Source: Myxacorys californica WJT36-NPBG1 (GTDB lineage Bacteria; Cyanobacteriota; Cyanobacteriia; Leptolyngbyales; Leptolyngbyaceae). From it: 51,880 nucleotides of DNA. The notes beneath the pieces were generated by a model. It was not told the origin of the DNA, did not search any database, and saw only the letters and a list, made by a program, of their open reading frames with translations. The number at the start of each line of letters is the position of its first letter. The first letter of the stretch is position 1. The stretch covers positions 1 through 51,880 of the forward strand of contig JAHHHO010000039.1 of assembly GCA_019359315.1 (NCBI GenBank), read 5' to 3'. A program made the position numbers and the translations under genes. Positions 45,234-51,880 of the stretch are shown in pieces.

Positions 45234-46121
45234 ATGCCTGCTCCAGACTTTGCCGCTGCTCGAGGCCCCAGGAGTTTGAACCGATCGCCTACCTCACCCC
45301 GGACGCTGTTTGCTTCTGCAATGACGGTACTCTCAGTTCTATTTACCCTGCTTGCCCTGATTCCGTTGGTTGCAGTGTTAGCTTATGTGGTAGTCAATGG
45401 CTTACCTCGGCTAGACATTGCAGCATTTACCCAACTTCCCCCTGCTCCTGGGTTGCGCGGTGGCGGCTTTGGAAATGCGCTGCTTGGCACGCTCTTAACG
45501 GTTGTGATCGCGGCTGCTATCAGCATTCCATTTGGGGTCGTCGCCGCCATCTATCTCTCAGAATTTGGTCGCGATACCCGGCTTGCAGAATGGGTAAACT
45601 TCTTCACTAACGTGCTGAGCGGCGTTCCCTCGATCGTGATCGGGGCATTCGCTTATGCCGTTGTTGTGCTGACCACCGGAACGTTTTCTGCCGTGGCAGG
45701 GGGGGTAGCGCTGGCGATTTTGATGCTGCCGACCATTGTCCGCACAGCGGCAGAAGCTTTAGAAGCTGTGCCCAACGATTTTCGGCAAGCTGCGATCGGG
45801 CTAGGAGCAACTCGGCTGCAGACGACGCTGAAAATTGTTTTGCCTGCTGCTGTTCCAGCTATTCTAACGGGGATCATGCTAGCGATCGCCCGCGCAGCAG
45901 GCGAAACGGCCCCAGTTTTGTTTACTGCCTCATTTAGCCGATACTGGAATACCACGGTTTGGCAACCGACTGCCACTCTGTCACGCTTGGTATTTGACTT
46001 TGCAACAGCTCCTTACGCAAGCCAACAACAATTGGCTTGGACGGGTTCTCTAGTCCTCGTGGCGTTGGTGCTTGTAACGAGCATATTGTCTCGCTTGGTC
46101 ACTCAGCGAAGACGTAAGTGA
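45234..46121 (+). CDS. pstA: Phosphate ABC transporter permease PstA
   Basis: Second permease of the phosphate importer. It has multiple helices, with F-G-N-A-L-L-G-T-L-L-T-V-V in the second and the EAA loop V-P-N-D-F-R-Q-A-A-I-G-L-G-A-T-R-L. A-I-A-R-A-A-G-E-T-A-P-V-L-F is the diagnostic PstA signature. ATG 45234 has AGGA upstream. Length 295. About 100 bases separate it from pstC, and 128 bases including a dispersed hairpin repeat separate it from pstB. Confidence 0.96.
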   Translation: MPAPDFAAARGPRSLNRSPTSPRTLFASAMTVLSVLFTLLALIPLVAVLAYVVVNGLPRLDIAAFTQLPPAPGLRGGGFGNALLGTLLTVVIAAAISIPFGVVAAIYLSEFGRDTRLAEWVNFFTNVLSGVPSIVIGAFAYAVVVLTTGTFSAVAGGVALAILMLPTIVRTAAEALEAVPNDFRQAAIGLGATRLQTTLKIVLPAAVPAILTGIMLAIARAAGETAPVLFTASFSRYWNTTVWQPTATLSRLVFDFATAPYASQQQLAWTGSLVLVALVLVTSILSRLVTQRRRK

Positions 46122-46151
46122 TTGCCAGCCTTCGCTTGGGTCACGCTTGCT

Positions 46152-46181
46152 GCGATTGGCTCTGCCAAGCTTCGGAGGATC
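46152..46181 (-). repeat. Dispersed hairpin repeat, copy 3, between pstA and pstB
   Basis: On the minus strand this 30-mer matches copy 1 (1982-2011) at about 26 of 30 positions, and its TTGGC/GCCAA arms have loop AGA. It lies in the untranslated gap between pstA and pstB, so unlike copies 1 and 2 it is not translated. Confidence 0.65.
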
Positions 46182-46249
46182 GCATCTGATCTATCTAGTC
46201 TGATTCTGTTCGATTCTCGACTAGTCTTCTTTCACTCAGTGAGACGTTT

Positions 46250-47056
46250 ATGACTTCCCGACTTCAAAGCGCCCGCCAAACCGATTCCGTTTTCCACACC
46301 GAAGATCTCAATATTTACTACGGCAACTTTCTAGCCGTTCGAGATCTCTCGATCGATATTGCCAAAAATTCGATCACGGCCTTTATCGGACCATCTGGCT
46401 GCGGCAAAAGCACTGTTCTTCGCTGTTTCAATCGGCTCAATGACTTGATCAAGTCATTTCACATTAAAGGCAAGATTTACTATCACGACCAAGATTTATA
46501 TGCCTCAGAGATTGACCCGGTAGAAGTGCGTCGACAGGTTGGCATGGTATTTCAGAAGCCGAATCCGTTTCCGAAATCAATTTATGACAACATCGCGTTT
46601 GGACCTCGGCTGCTGGGTTATAAGGGCGACATGGATGAACTCGTCGAGCAATCGCTTAAGCAAGCGGCGCTTTGGGACGATGTGAAAGATAAGCTCAAAG
46701 CGTTTGGAACTGACCTTTCTGGTGGACAGCAGCAGCGCTTGTGCATCGCTAGAGCCATTGCCGTTCAGCCAGATGTCATTTTGATGGATGAACCTTGTTC
46801 TGCTCTCGACCCGATTTCAACCCTCAAAATTGAAGATCTGCTGCAAGAACTCAAAGAGAAATACACGATCATGATCGTGACTCACAACATGCAGCAAGCC
46901 TCTCGTGCCTCTGATTACACGGCATTCTTTAACGTAGAAGCTAATAGCAAAGGGCAGCGAACCGGATACGTTGTGGAATACGATCGCACGGAGGCAATTT
47001 TTCAGAGTCCTAAAGAACAAGCAACCCAAGCTTATGTCAGTGGACGTTTCGGTTAA
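46250..47056 (+). CDS. pstB: Phosphate ABC transporter ATP-binding protein
   Basis: ATPase powering phosphate import. Walker A is [12 protein letters not shown], the Q-loop region is [12 protein letters not shown] (PstB-specific), the signature L-S-G-G-Q-Q-Q-R, Walker B is [12 protein letters not shown], and the H-loop is V-T-H-N-M-Q-Q-A. C-terminal [10 protein letters not shown] is the usual PstB end. Length 268. A terminator follows, closing the pst operon; no phoU is adjacent. Confidence 0.98.
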   Translation: MTSRLQSARQTDSVFHTEDLNIYYGNFLAVRDLSIDIAKNSITAFIGPSGCGKSTVLRCFNRLNDLIKSFHIKGKIYYHDQDLYASEIDPVEVRRQVGMVFQKPNPFPKSIYDNIAFGPRLLGYKGDMDELVEQSLKQAALWDDVKDKLKAFGTDLSGGQQQRLCIARAIAVQPDVILMDEPCSALDPISTLKIEDLLQELKEKYTIMIVTHNMQQASRASDYTAFFNVEANSKGQRTGYVVEYDRTEAIFQSPKEQATQAYVSGRFG

Positions 47057-47076
47057 TCAAGCCGATTGAAGTTTTA

Positions 47077-47121
47077 CAACCGCTGGAGAGACACCTAATC
47101 GTCTTTCCAGCGGTTGTTTTT
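47077..47121 (+). terminator. Terminator of the pst operon
   Basis: CAACCGCTGGA (47077-47087) and TCCAGCGGTTG (47106-47116) form a perfect 11-bp stem, followed by TTTTT. The loop of about 18 bases is long but can fold further. Confidence 0.88.
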
Positions 47122-47261
47122 AGCCCAGTTCTAACTCTAGGTAGAAAATTGGGTGTAGATTCTGTGGCAAACTTGCGGAGCGACGTTATGGTGATCCCGC
47201 TGTTCCTAATCACGGTAGGATTAAAAAACTGTTACTTTTATTCACTCACACGTAAAGGCTT

Positions 47262-47657
47262 ATGAAGCGCTATTTGTCTCGCCTGCTGGCTTTGGTGTTA
47301 GTAGCGGCGGTCGCTCTTGTGGGGTGTTCTTCGCCCAATGGGCTGACGGGTAATTATAGAGAAGATACCCTGTCCGTTATCAGCACTTTGAAAGCCGCGA
47401 TCGATCTGCCTCAAGACGATCCGGCTCGAATTCCGGCGCAAAACAGTGCCCGTCAGTTGATCAATGACTTTGCCTCTCGCTACCGTCAAGATTCTAGTCT
47501 GACCAAGCTGAGTTCGTTCACTACAATGCGGACAGCGCTCAACTCTCTGGCAGGTCACTATAGCTCCTATCCAAATCGCCCAGTTCCTCAGAAGCTAAAA
47601 GATCGCGTTGCCCAAGAATTTCAGCAGGTCGAACTTTCACTTAAGCGTGGGACTTGA
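47262..47657 (+). CDS. psb27: Photosystem II assembly lipoprotein Psb27
   Basis: Lumenal lipoprotein that binds CP43 in assembling or damaged photosystem II and blocks premature Mn-cluster assembly. A 21-residue signal ends in lipobox V-G-C (Cys22). The mature four-helix bundle shows N-Y-R-E-D-T-L-S-V-I-S-T-L, D-F-A-S-R-Y-R and L-N-S-L-A-G-H-Y-S-S-Y-P-N-R-P. Length 131 is typical. It confirms an oxygenic phototroph. A hairpin terminator shared with the convergent deaminase gene follows. Confidence 0.95.
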   Translation: MKRYLSRLLALVLVAAVALVGCSSPNGLTGNYREDTLSVISTLKAAIDLPQDDPARIPAQNSARQLINDFASRYRQDSSLTKLSSFTTMRTALNSLAGHYSSYPNRPVPQKLKDRVAQEFQQVELSLKRGT

Positions 47658-47688
47658 TTCAATTTAGCCGTGAATTGAGAAAAGGCTC

Positions 47689-47740
47689 TAGATCTTAATC
47701 GAGCTGAATTGAAGTTCAACGTTTAAGATCTAAAGTCTTT
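47689..47740. terminator. Terminator between psb27 and the deaminase gene
   Basis: TAGATCTTAA (47689-47698) and TTAAGATCTA (47723-47732) form a perfect 10-bp stem, followed by AAGTCTTTTT. The loop is 24 bases, so efficiency is uncertain. Confidence 0.6.
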
Positions 47741-47748
47741 TTAAAGGG

Positions 47749-48783
47749 TTAACTTGCTGTTGCATCCGTCATTAAGATTCGATTGAGCAAAGAGGCGGGG
47801 CGCTGAGCATATCTCCACGCAAATGCATGACGGAAAGCAGCATCTTGGCAGGCTTGCAGTTCCTTAAAGCCGATAATGTCTTGCGTCAGCAACGTTTCAT
47901 ACTCAAACGGCAGCCGCACATCGTTGAGACCTGCGTTATCAGTGCAAATTGCGATATCTACGCTTGCCTCGAAACAGGAGTCGAACACATGCTTCAGTTG
48001 CCGTAAGTCTTGCAATGTTCCCGTTTTTAGGTAAGTGGTTGGGCACACTTCGAGGCACTGCTGACGTTCGGCGACTTCCTTAAGCAAATGAGGATGCTGC
48101 AACGGAATTTGAATTCCGTGCCCGATTCGCATCAAATATGGCAGAAGCTTTGGGTAATGCCCATCGGTTGTCTCGTACAAATGACAGGTTGTATTGAGAT
48201 CTAGCGATCGCGCATAGGCATACAATTCAACAAACTCATCCAACCGCTCTGCATAATGGGCATCACCTCCGGCTAAATCAATTCCACAAACGTATTCTCG
48301 CGATTGCGCTGCTAAATCGACTAGGGCGCGATTCACCTCATAGGGTAGGCGCGAATGCATACACAGAATTTGGCTACTGACGATGGGATATTCTTTTAAC
48401 TGACTTGCTTTACCCACAATTTCGATAATCTGAGCCATTTGGTCAATGCGCTCTGACTGAGTGAGTGTAGGGTTTGTTCTCAAGAACGGCGTATAGCGCA
48501 ACTCTAAATAGGCCAAATTCTCGAAAATATAGGCTCCGCGCATTAAGCGGTAAATGAAATACGGCAGTGCATCCGCTGTCTGCACGCCTTCGACTAGAGT
48601 ATGCAGTTCTAAGTATTCATCTAACGTATTTCGAGGACGAGTATAAAAATCCTCGAATTCGGGATATTCAGTGAAGCGCTCAATGAGTTCTGATTCGTTG
48701 CGTTGTAGGTAGCGCCACAAGACTCGCGGCACAACTGACCCACCGAGATGACGATGTAATTCTGCGTATAAAGCCACAAGCAC
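47749..48783 (-). CDS. Adenosine deaminase family protein with altered active site
   Basis: TIM-barrel amidohydrolase of the ADA family. The Zn-binding E-L-H-R-H-L-G-G-S (H10, H12), catalytic H-L-Y-E (H and Glu in the usual H-x-G-E spacing), R-I-G-H-G-I and C-P-T-T-Y are present. The motif usually reading S-T-D-D-P is C-T-D-N-A-G here, so the metal Asp is kept but the neighbouring substrate-contact Asp is Asn. The usual C-P-x-S-N is C-P-T-T-Y. The substrate may therefore not be adenosine. Length 344 is normal. Confidence 0.8.
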   Translation of the reverse strand: MLVALYAELHRHLGGSVVPRVLWRYLQRNESELIERFTEYPEFEDFYTRPRNTLDEYLELHTLVEGVQTADALPYFIYRLMRGAYIFENLAYLELRYTPFLRTNPTLTQSERIDQMAQIIEIVGKASQLKEYPIVSSQILCMHSRLPYEVNRALVDLAAQSREYVCGIDLAGGDAHYAERLDEFVELYAYARSLDLNTTCHLYETTDGHYPKLLPYLMRIGHGIQIPLQHPHLLKEVAERQQCLEVCPTTYLKTGTLQDLRQLKHVFDSCFEASVDIAICTDNAGLNDVRLPFEYETLLTQDIIGFKELQACQDAAFRHAFAWRYAQRPASLLNRILMTDATAS

Positions 48784-49000
48784 CTCTTCCGATTCTGATA
48801 ATTCTTTCTATTGTGGCGTCTATACCTAGAATTGTCCGGCAGTGATAGATACCAACAAGAAGAATTCAGAAAAAAATAGGTTTTGTACAAGAGGTCAAGA
48901 TCGATCTTTCACAAAGAGTGATTTTCCGGGGCTTTCCTCACTCATTTACAATGATCAATAGATGCTAAAGTCTGCTGATTGCAGGGGGAAAAAACACGAC

Positions 49001-49975
49001 ATGGATTTGGTCGCACTTCAAAGCATATTAGACAACGTTTCATTTGCGGTTCTGTTCGTGACGATGCTGGTTTATTGGGTCGGAGCTGCTTTTCCGCAAT
49101 CCTACCTCGCAAGCTTGGGAACTGCAGGAATGGCGATCGCAAACCTTTCCACTGCCGTCCTACTGGGCGCACGCTGGCTAGAAGCGGGTTATTTCCCCCT
49201 CAGCAACTTGTACGAATCGCTATTTTTTCTCGTGTGGGGTATCACCACGATGCACCTAGTTGCCGAGCAGATGAGCGGCAGTCGGCTAGTTGGGGTGGTG
49301 ACGGCTCCGGTGGCGATGGCAATTACAGCGTTTGCGGCTCTGACGTTGCCAGACACGATGCAAGCGTCCGCTCCGCTGGTACCAGCGCTGAAGTCTAACT
49401 GGCTGATGATGCATGTCAGCGTCATGATGTTGAGCTATGCCACATTGATGGTCGGGGCACTGCTGGCGATCGCGTTTCTCGTGGTCACGCGGGGTCAGAA
49501 TGTCGAGTTGCGCGGAAGTTCGGTCGGTACGGGCAGTTATCGAGAGCGCTCCTACCAGTTGCGTCGAGCAGAACCAATAGAGACTCCGATTCAAGGAGGC
49601 GGAACTGCCGTTTTAAATTCAGTCTCGGCTGAAGCAACCCTCTCCCCGCAGCGACTTAGCCTCGCAGATACGTTAGACAATATCAGCTACCGCGTCATTG
49701 GACTCGGATTTCCCCTCCTCACGATCGGCATCATCGCTGGGGCTGTCTGGGCGAACGAAGCCTGGGGCTCTTACTGGAGTTGGGATCCGAAAGAAACATG
49801 GGCAATGATCACTTGGCTTGTGTTTGCGGCCTATCTTCATGCCCGTATCACTAAAGGTTGGCAAGGTCGGCGTCCGGCAATTCTTGCAGCAGCAGGGTTT
49901 GTCGTCGTATGGATCTGCTACTTAGGTGTCAATCTTCTGGGTAAAGGGCTTCATAGCTACGGTTGGTTTCTATAA
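49001..49975 (+). CDS. ccsA: Cytochrome c biogenesis protein CcsA (Ycf5; also called CcsB)
   Basis: Heme-handling membrane protein of the System II (Ccs) pathway, which delivers heme to thylakoid c-type cytochromes. About eight membrane helices. The heme-binding [13 protein letters not shown] (WWD domain) is intact near residue 260. Flanking histidines include M-H-V-S-V-M-M-L and C-terminal L-H-S-Y-G-W. ATG 49001 gives the usual N-terminus (M-D-L-V-A-L-Q-S). A Ser/Arg-rich stretch at about 170-220 is a longer loop than in some homologues. The partner Ccs1 is not in the window. Confidence 0.93.
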   Translation: MDLVALQSILDNVSFAVLFVTMLVYWVGAAFPQSYLASLGTAGMAIANLSTAVLLGARWLEAGYFPLSNLYESLFFLVWGITTMHLVAEQMSGSRLVGVVTAPVAMAITAFAALTLPDTMQASAPLVPALKSNWLMMHVSVMMLSYATLMVGALLAIAFLVVTRGQNVELRGSSVGTGSYRERSYQLRRAEPIETPIQGGGTAVLNSVSAEATLSPQRLSLADTLDNISYRVIGLGFPLLTIGIIAGAVWANEAWGSYWSWDPKETWAMITWLVFAAYLHARITKGWQGRRPAILAAAGFVVVWICYLGVNLLGKGLHSYGWFL

Positions 49976-50134
49976 TTTAGGATTTGCACAAAGGTTTCCC
50001 GTTGGCAACGGATGGCGGGTATCTTCAAGAGGCTTCGCCTGCGGATTTAACAGAGTCACACTTCAACTTCAGCCAGAACCGTGCATGGGATACATCCCGA
50101 TCAAATCCGTTGCCGATGCGTAAGTCCTATAATT
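49974..50134. mobile_element. Short inverted-repeat (MITE-like) element B
   Basis: The left end AATTTAGGATTTGCAC and the right end (reverse complement AATTATAGGACTTACGCATC) are an imperfect terminal inverted repeat, and GGCAACGGAT recurs inverted inside both ends. The element (about 160 bp) starts at the ccsA stop codon and ends 37 bases before the KGK gene. The ends match element A (12811-12971), the interiors do not. No transposase is encoded. Confidence 0.5.
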
Positions 50135-50171
50135 CACACATTCAGAACGAGATTGAGAGCGAACTATCACT

Positions 50172-50537
50172 ATGGATAACGGATTTGTACCTTTGAACGA
50201 TGATGAAGTATTGTTTACCGATCGCGGTCGGGTCTTGATGTCGAATCCGACGTTCAAGGTCAGCGAATTTCTCGACCAGTTGGCTCAAGCCGTCAGCGAT
50301 CGTCAAGGTGACTGGACAGAAGAGAATGAAGCGTGGTTTGGCGATGGACTCCCGTGTGAAGCGCTGCGCTTTACGTCTGGTGGTTGGCAGCGCGGTAGAG
50401 TCCGCATTCGCCTAGAATTCATGCCACTCAAGCCGCCCGGAACCCTGCCAGAACGTTCTTCTGCTCGTCCAGAACCGCTTGATAAGCTGCGTCCGCGCCC
50501 AATTGACGATATTTACTCTGACGATAGCGATTATTGA
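50172..50537 (+). CDS. KGK-domain family protein
   Basis: Cyanobacterial protein of unknown function. It is recognised by D-D-E-V-L, T-F-K-V-S-E-F-L, a W-F-G-D-G-L-P-C-E-A-L-R segment and the domain-defining G-G-W-Q-R-G-R-V-R-I-R-L-E-F-M-P near residue 76. The usual KGK (K-G-K-V) positions are R-G-R here, a conservative change. The tail is Pro/Arg-rich, then acidic (D-D-I-Y-S-D-D-S-D-Y). It ends 4 bases before tilS, so the two are co-transcribed; the functional link is unknown. Confidence 0.82.
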   Translation: MDNGFVPLNDDEVLFTDRGRVLMSNPTFKVSEFLDQLAQAVSDRQGDWTEENEAWFGDGLPCEALRFTSGGWQRGRVRIRLEFMPLKPPGTLPERSSARPEPLDKLRPRPIDDIYSDDSDY

Positions 50538-50540
50538 TCG

Positions 50541-51530
50541 ATGAGCCGTCTCCTCTGGACACCGCTTCATGTTCGCCTGCATCAAACAATTCGTCAGCGC
50601 ATGTTGCTGAAACCAGATCAAGCAGTTCTGATGGCGGTTTCTGGAGGTCAGGATTCGATTTGTCTGGCTCGATTGCTGCTTGATTTGCAGGCGAAGTGGA
50701 AGTGGAAGCTGGCGATCGCGCATTGCGATCATCGCTGGCGTTTGGATGCTCAAGCCAATGCAGATCATGTGGCTCACGTTGCTAAGACCTGGAATCTACC
50801 GTTCTATTTAGAAATAGCCCAACAGGTTCCGGCAAGTGAGGCCGAGGCGCGAGTGTGGCGCTATGACGTGTTGAGTGCGATCGCGAATGAAGAAGGGTAT
50901 AGTGCGATCGCCACTGGGCACACCACCAGCGATCGGGCGGAGACGTTGCTATTCAACTTGATGCGAGGCAGTGGATCTGATGGGCTGCGATCGCTCGGCT
51001 GGATGCGTTTGCTCAGCCCGACCCTAACTTTGGTTCGTCCTTTGCTAGAGACAACTCGAACTGAAACGGGCGAGTTTTGCCAACACGCTAATCTTCCAAT
51101 TTGGGAAGATTCGACTAATCAAGACCTCCGCTATGCACGGAACCGAATTCGTCACGAGCTATTGCCCTATCTCAAAACTCACTTCAATTCTCAAACAGAG
51201 CGGCATCTTGCTCAAACGGTGGAACTTTTGAGTGCGGAGGTGGACTATCTCGAAGCAGAAGCCTCTACCTTGCGCGAAAAAGCGGCTGATTTGGATGATT
51301 CCCGTTTGAACCGCCAAATTTTGAGGCAAGCACCCCTTGCGCTGCAACGTCGAGCGGTGCGGCAGTTTTTACAGAAAACTCTCCAGTTCAACCCAAATTT
51401 TGAGCAGGTTGAAAAGTTTATGGCGTTGGTTTCTGCACCTAATCGGACGCGGACTGATCCGTTTTTGAAGGATGCGATCGCAGAAGTTGAGGGCGATTGG
51501 ATTTGGCTCAGAAACTTAGTCAAAAATTAG
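50541..51530 (+). CDS. tilS: tRNA(Ile)-lysidine synthase
   Basis: Adds lysine to C34 of tRNA(Ile) with anticodon CAU, an essential modification for AUA decoding. The N-type ATPase P-loop is V-S-G-G-Q-D-S-I (34-41). I-A-H-C-D-H-R-W-R, G-H-T-T-S-D-R-A-E-T and R-N-R-I-R-H-E-L-L-P follow as in the family. At 329 residues it has the catalytic and a short C-terminal region, the compact cyanobacterial form. It follows the KGK gene by three bases. Confidence 0.95.
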   Translation: MSRLLWTPLHVRLHQTIRQRMLLKPDQAVLMAVSGGQDSICLARLLLDLQAKWKWKLAIAHCDHRWRLDAQANADHVAHVAKTWNLPFYLEIAQQVPASEAEARVWRYDVLSAIANEEGYSAIATGHTTSDRAETLLFNLMRGSGSDGLRSLGWMRLLSPTLTLVRPLLETTRTETGEFCQHANLPIWEDSTNQDLRYARNRIRHELLPYLKTHFNSQTERHLAQTVELLSAEVDYLEAEASTLREKAADLDDSRLNRQILRQAPLALQRRAVRQFLQKTLQFNPNFEQVEKFMALVSAPNRTRTDPFLKDAIAEVEGDWIWLRNLVKN

Positions 51531-51778
51531 CTTGTTTTCAAGCAGTCATTCAATTAGCCAAACTGTGCGATCGCACCCTCATTCATCCCATCAAAGCGAA
51601 ACCTGCGATCGCACTCCTAGGTTCTGTTGACCTTTCAGCGAAGTTCAATCAGCAAGGCTGTGAAATAAACAAAGCTCAGAAAATTCTTGGCGGTCTTCTC
51701 GAAGCGAGAAAAGACCCGGCGAAAGTGCTTGAGCTTGTTGAACCAGCACTCAATTATAGCTACTGCCAGTTTAGTTAG
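51497..51778 (+). CDS. Possible hypothetical protein, truncated by an insertion sequence
   Basis: A frame that begins at TTG within the tilS 3' end and runs 93 codons. The interior (D-R-T-L-I-H-P-I-K-A-K-P-A-I-A-L, then K-I-L-G-G-L-L-E-A-R-K-D-P-A-K) is protein-like but matches nothing I know. The last residues (N-Y-S-Y-C-Q-F-S) come from sequence that seems to belong to the left end of the IS630-type element. The original gene, if real, was probably longer. Confidence 0.3.
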   Translation: MDLAQKLSQKLACFQAVIQLAKLCDRTLIHPIKAKPAIALLGSVDLSAKFNQQGCEINKAQKILGGLLEARKDPAKVLELVEPALNYSYCQFS

Positions 51779-51816
51779 GACATAGACTAAGAAGAGTGGT
51801 GATAGAGGAAGCTGAG

Positions 51817-51880
51817 ATGGCTAAGGCTTACAGTTACGACCTGCGGCAAAAAGTGATGCAAGCAGTCGAACTCGATGGGA
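51817..51880 (+). mobile_element. IS630-family transposase, 5' end only
   Basis: The frame starts at ATG 51817 with GAGGAAG upstream and reads M-A-K-A-Y-S-Y-D-L-R-Q-K-V-M-Q-A-V-E-L-D-G to the window edge. This is the typical opening of cyanobacterial IS630-type transposases (helix-turn-helix region follows in the family). The left end probably lies near 51760, next to a TA dinucleotide, the usual target. The rest, including the DDE domain, lies outside the window. Confidence 0.8.

Overview
The window reads as ordinary chromosome from a cyanobacterium, most likely a filamentous Leptolyngbya-type lineage (genus is inference). Support: pipX/pipY next to sepF/proC, psb27, the Ycf5/CcsA-type cytochrome c maturation protein, the sufR/sufBCDS layout, DUF1824, KGK-domain and TIGR04168-type proteins, the ferredoxin-thioredoxin reductase catalytic chain, and a high density of the octamer GCGATCGC (HIP1). 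Gene density is about one gene per kb on both strands with no prophage or large island. Mobile DNA is limited to a decayed transposase at the left edge, an IS630-type transposase start at the right edge, and several short inverted-repeat elements.

Layout. 1-3.4 kb: transposase remnant, HU, endonuclease III, a small unknown, an Asp/Asn beta-hydroxylase-fold enzyme, and precorrin-8X methylmutase. 3.9-8.7 kb: an RND efflux pair. 8.7-11.4 kb: DUF2808 fragment, methyltransferase, leuC, and a small membrane ORF missed by length cut-offs. 11.5-13.5 kb: an unknown protein, an immunity-like orphan and dihydrofolate reductase, with repeats between the last two. 13.7-17.2 kb: pipX-pipY, a 950-bp spacer, then sepF and proC. 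17.4-22.8 kb: DUF1824, GNAT, tRNA-Ser(UGA), a metallophosphoesterase, a 21-bp tandem repeat, a GC-rich inverted-repeat element and a glycosyltransferase. 22.8-29.5 kb: the suf iron-sulfur cluster locus. 29.5-42.4 kb: gatB, a zinc-ribbon PP2C phosphatase, citramalate synthase, msrA, an orphan ABC ATPase, an orphan HigA, a membrane GTPase, a DUF937 protein and an RRM protein. 42.7-47.1 kb: pstSCAB with Pho-box-like repeats. 47.2-51.9 kb: psb27, an adenosine deaminase family protein, the Ycf5/CcsA homologue, a KGK protein, tilS and the IS630-type start.

How genes work together. The suf block is the clearest regulated unit. SufR is divergent from ftrC-sufB-sufC-sufD-sufS, and the spacer carries two CAAC-N6-GTTG operators, one a perfect 10+10 palindrome. 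A decayed retropepsin-like gene lies between sufB and sufC. PstS/C/A/B form a complete phosphate importer. CimA and LeuC can act in the citramalate route to isoleucine as well as leucine synthesis. PipX and PipY belong to the PII/NtcA nitrogen network.

No convincing new multi-gene system was found. The best leads are small: a hairpin repeat read in frame into two proteins, a 63-bp higher-order tandem repeat that keeps one frame open, paired short inverted-repeat elements, the decaying protease gene inside the suf operon, and active-site substitutions in the CobH-like and adenosine-deaminase-like proteins.
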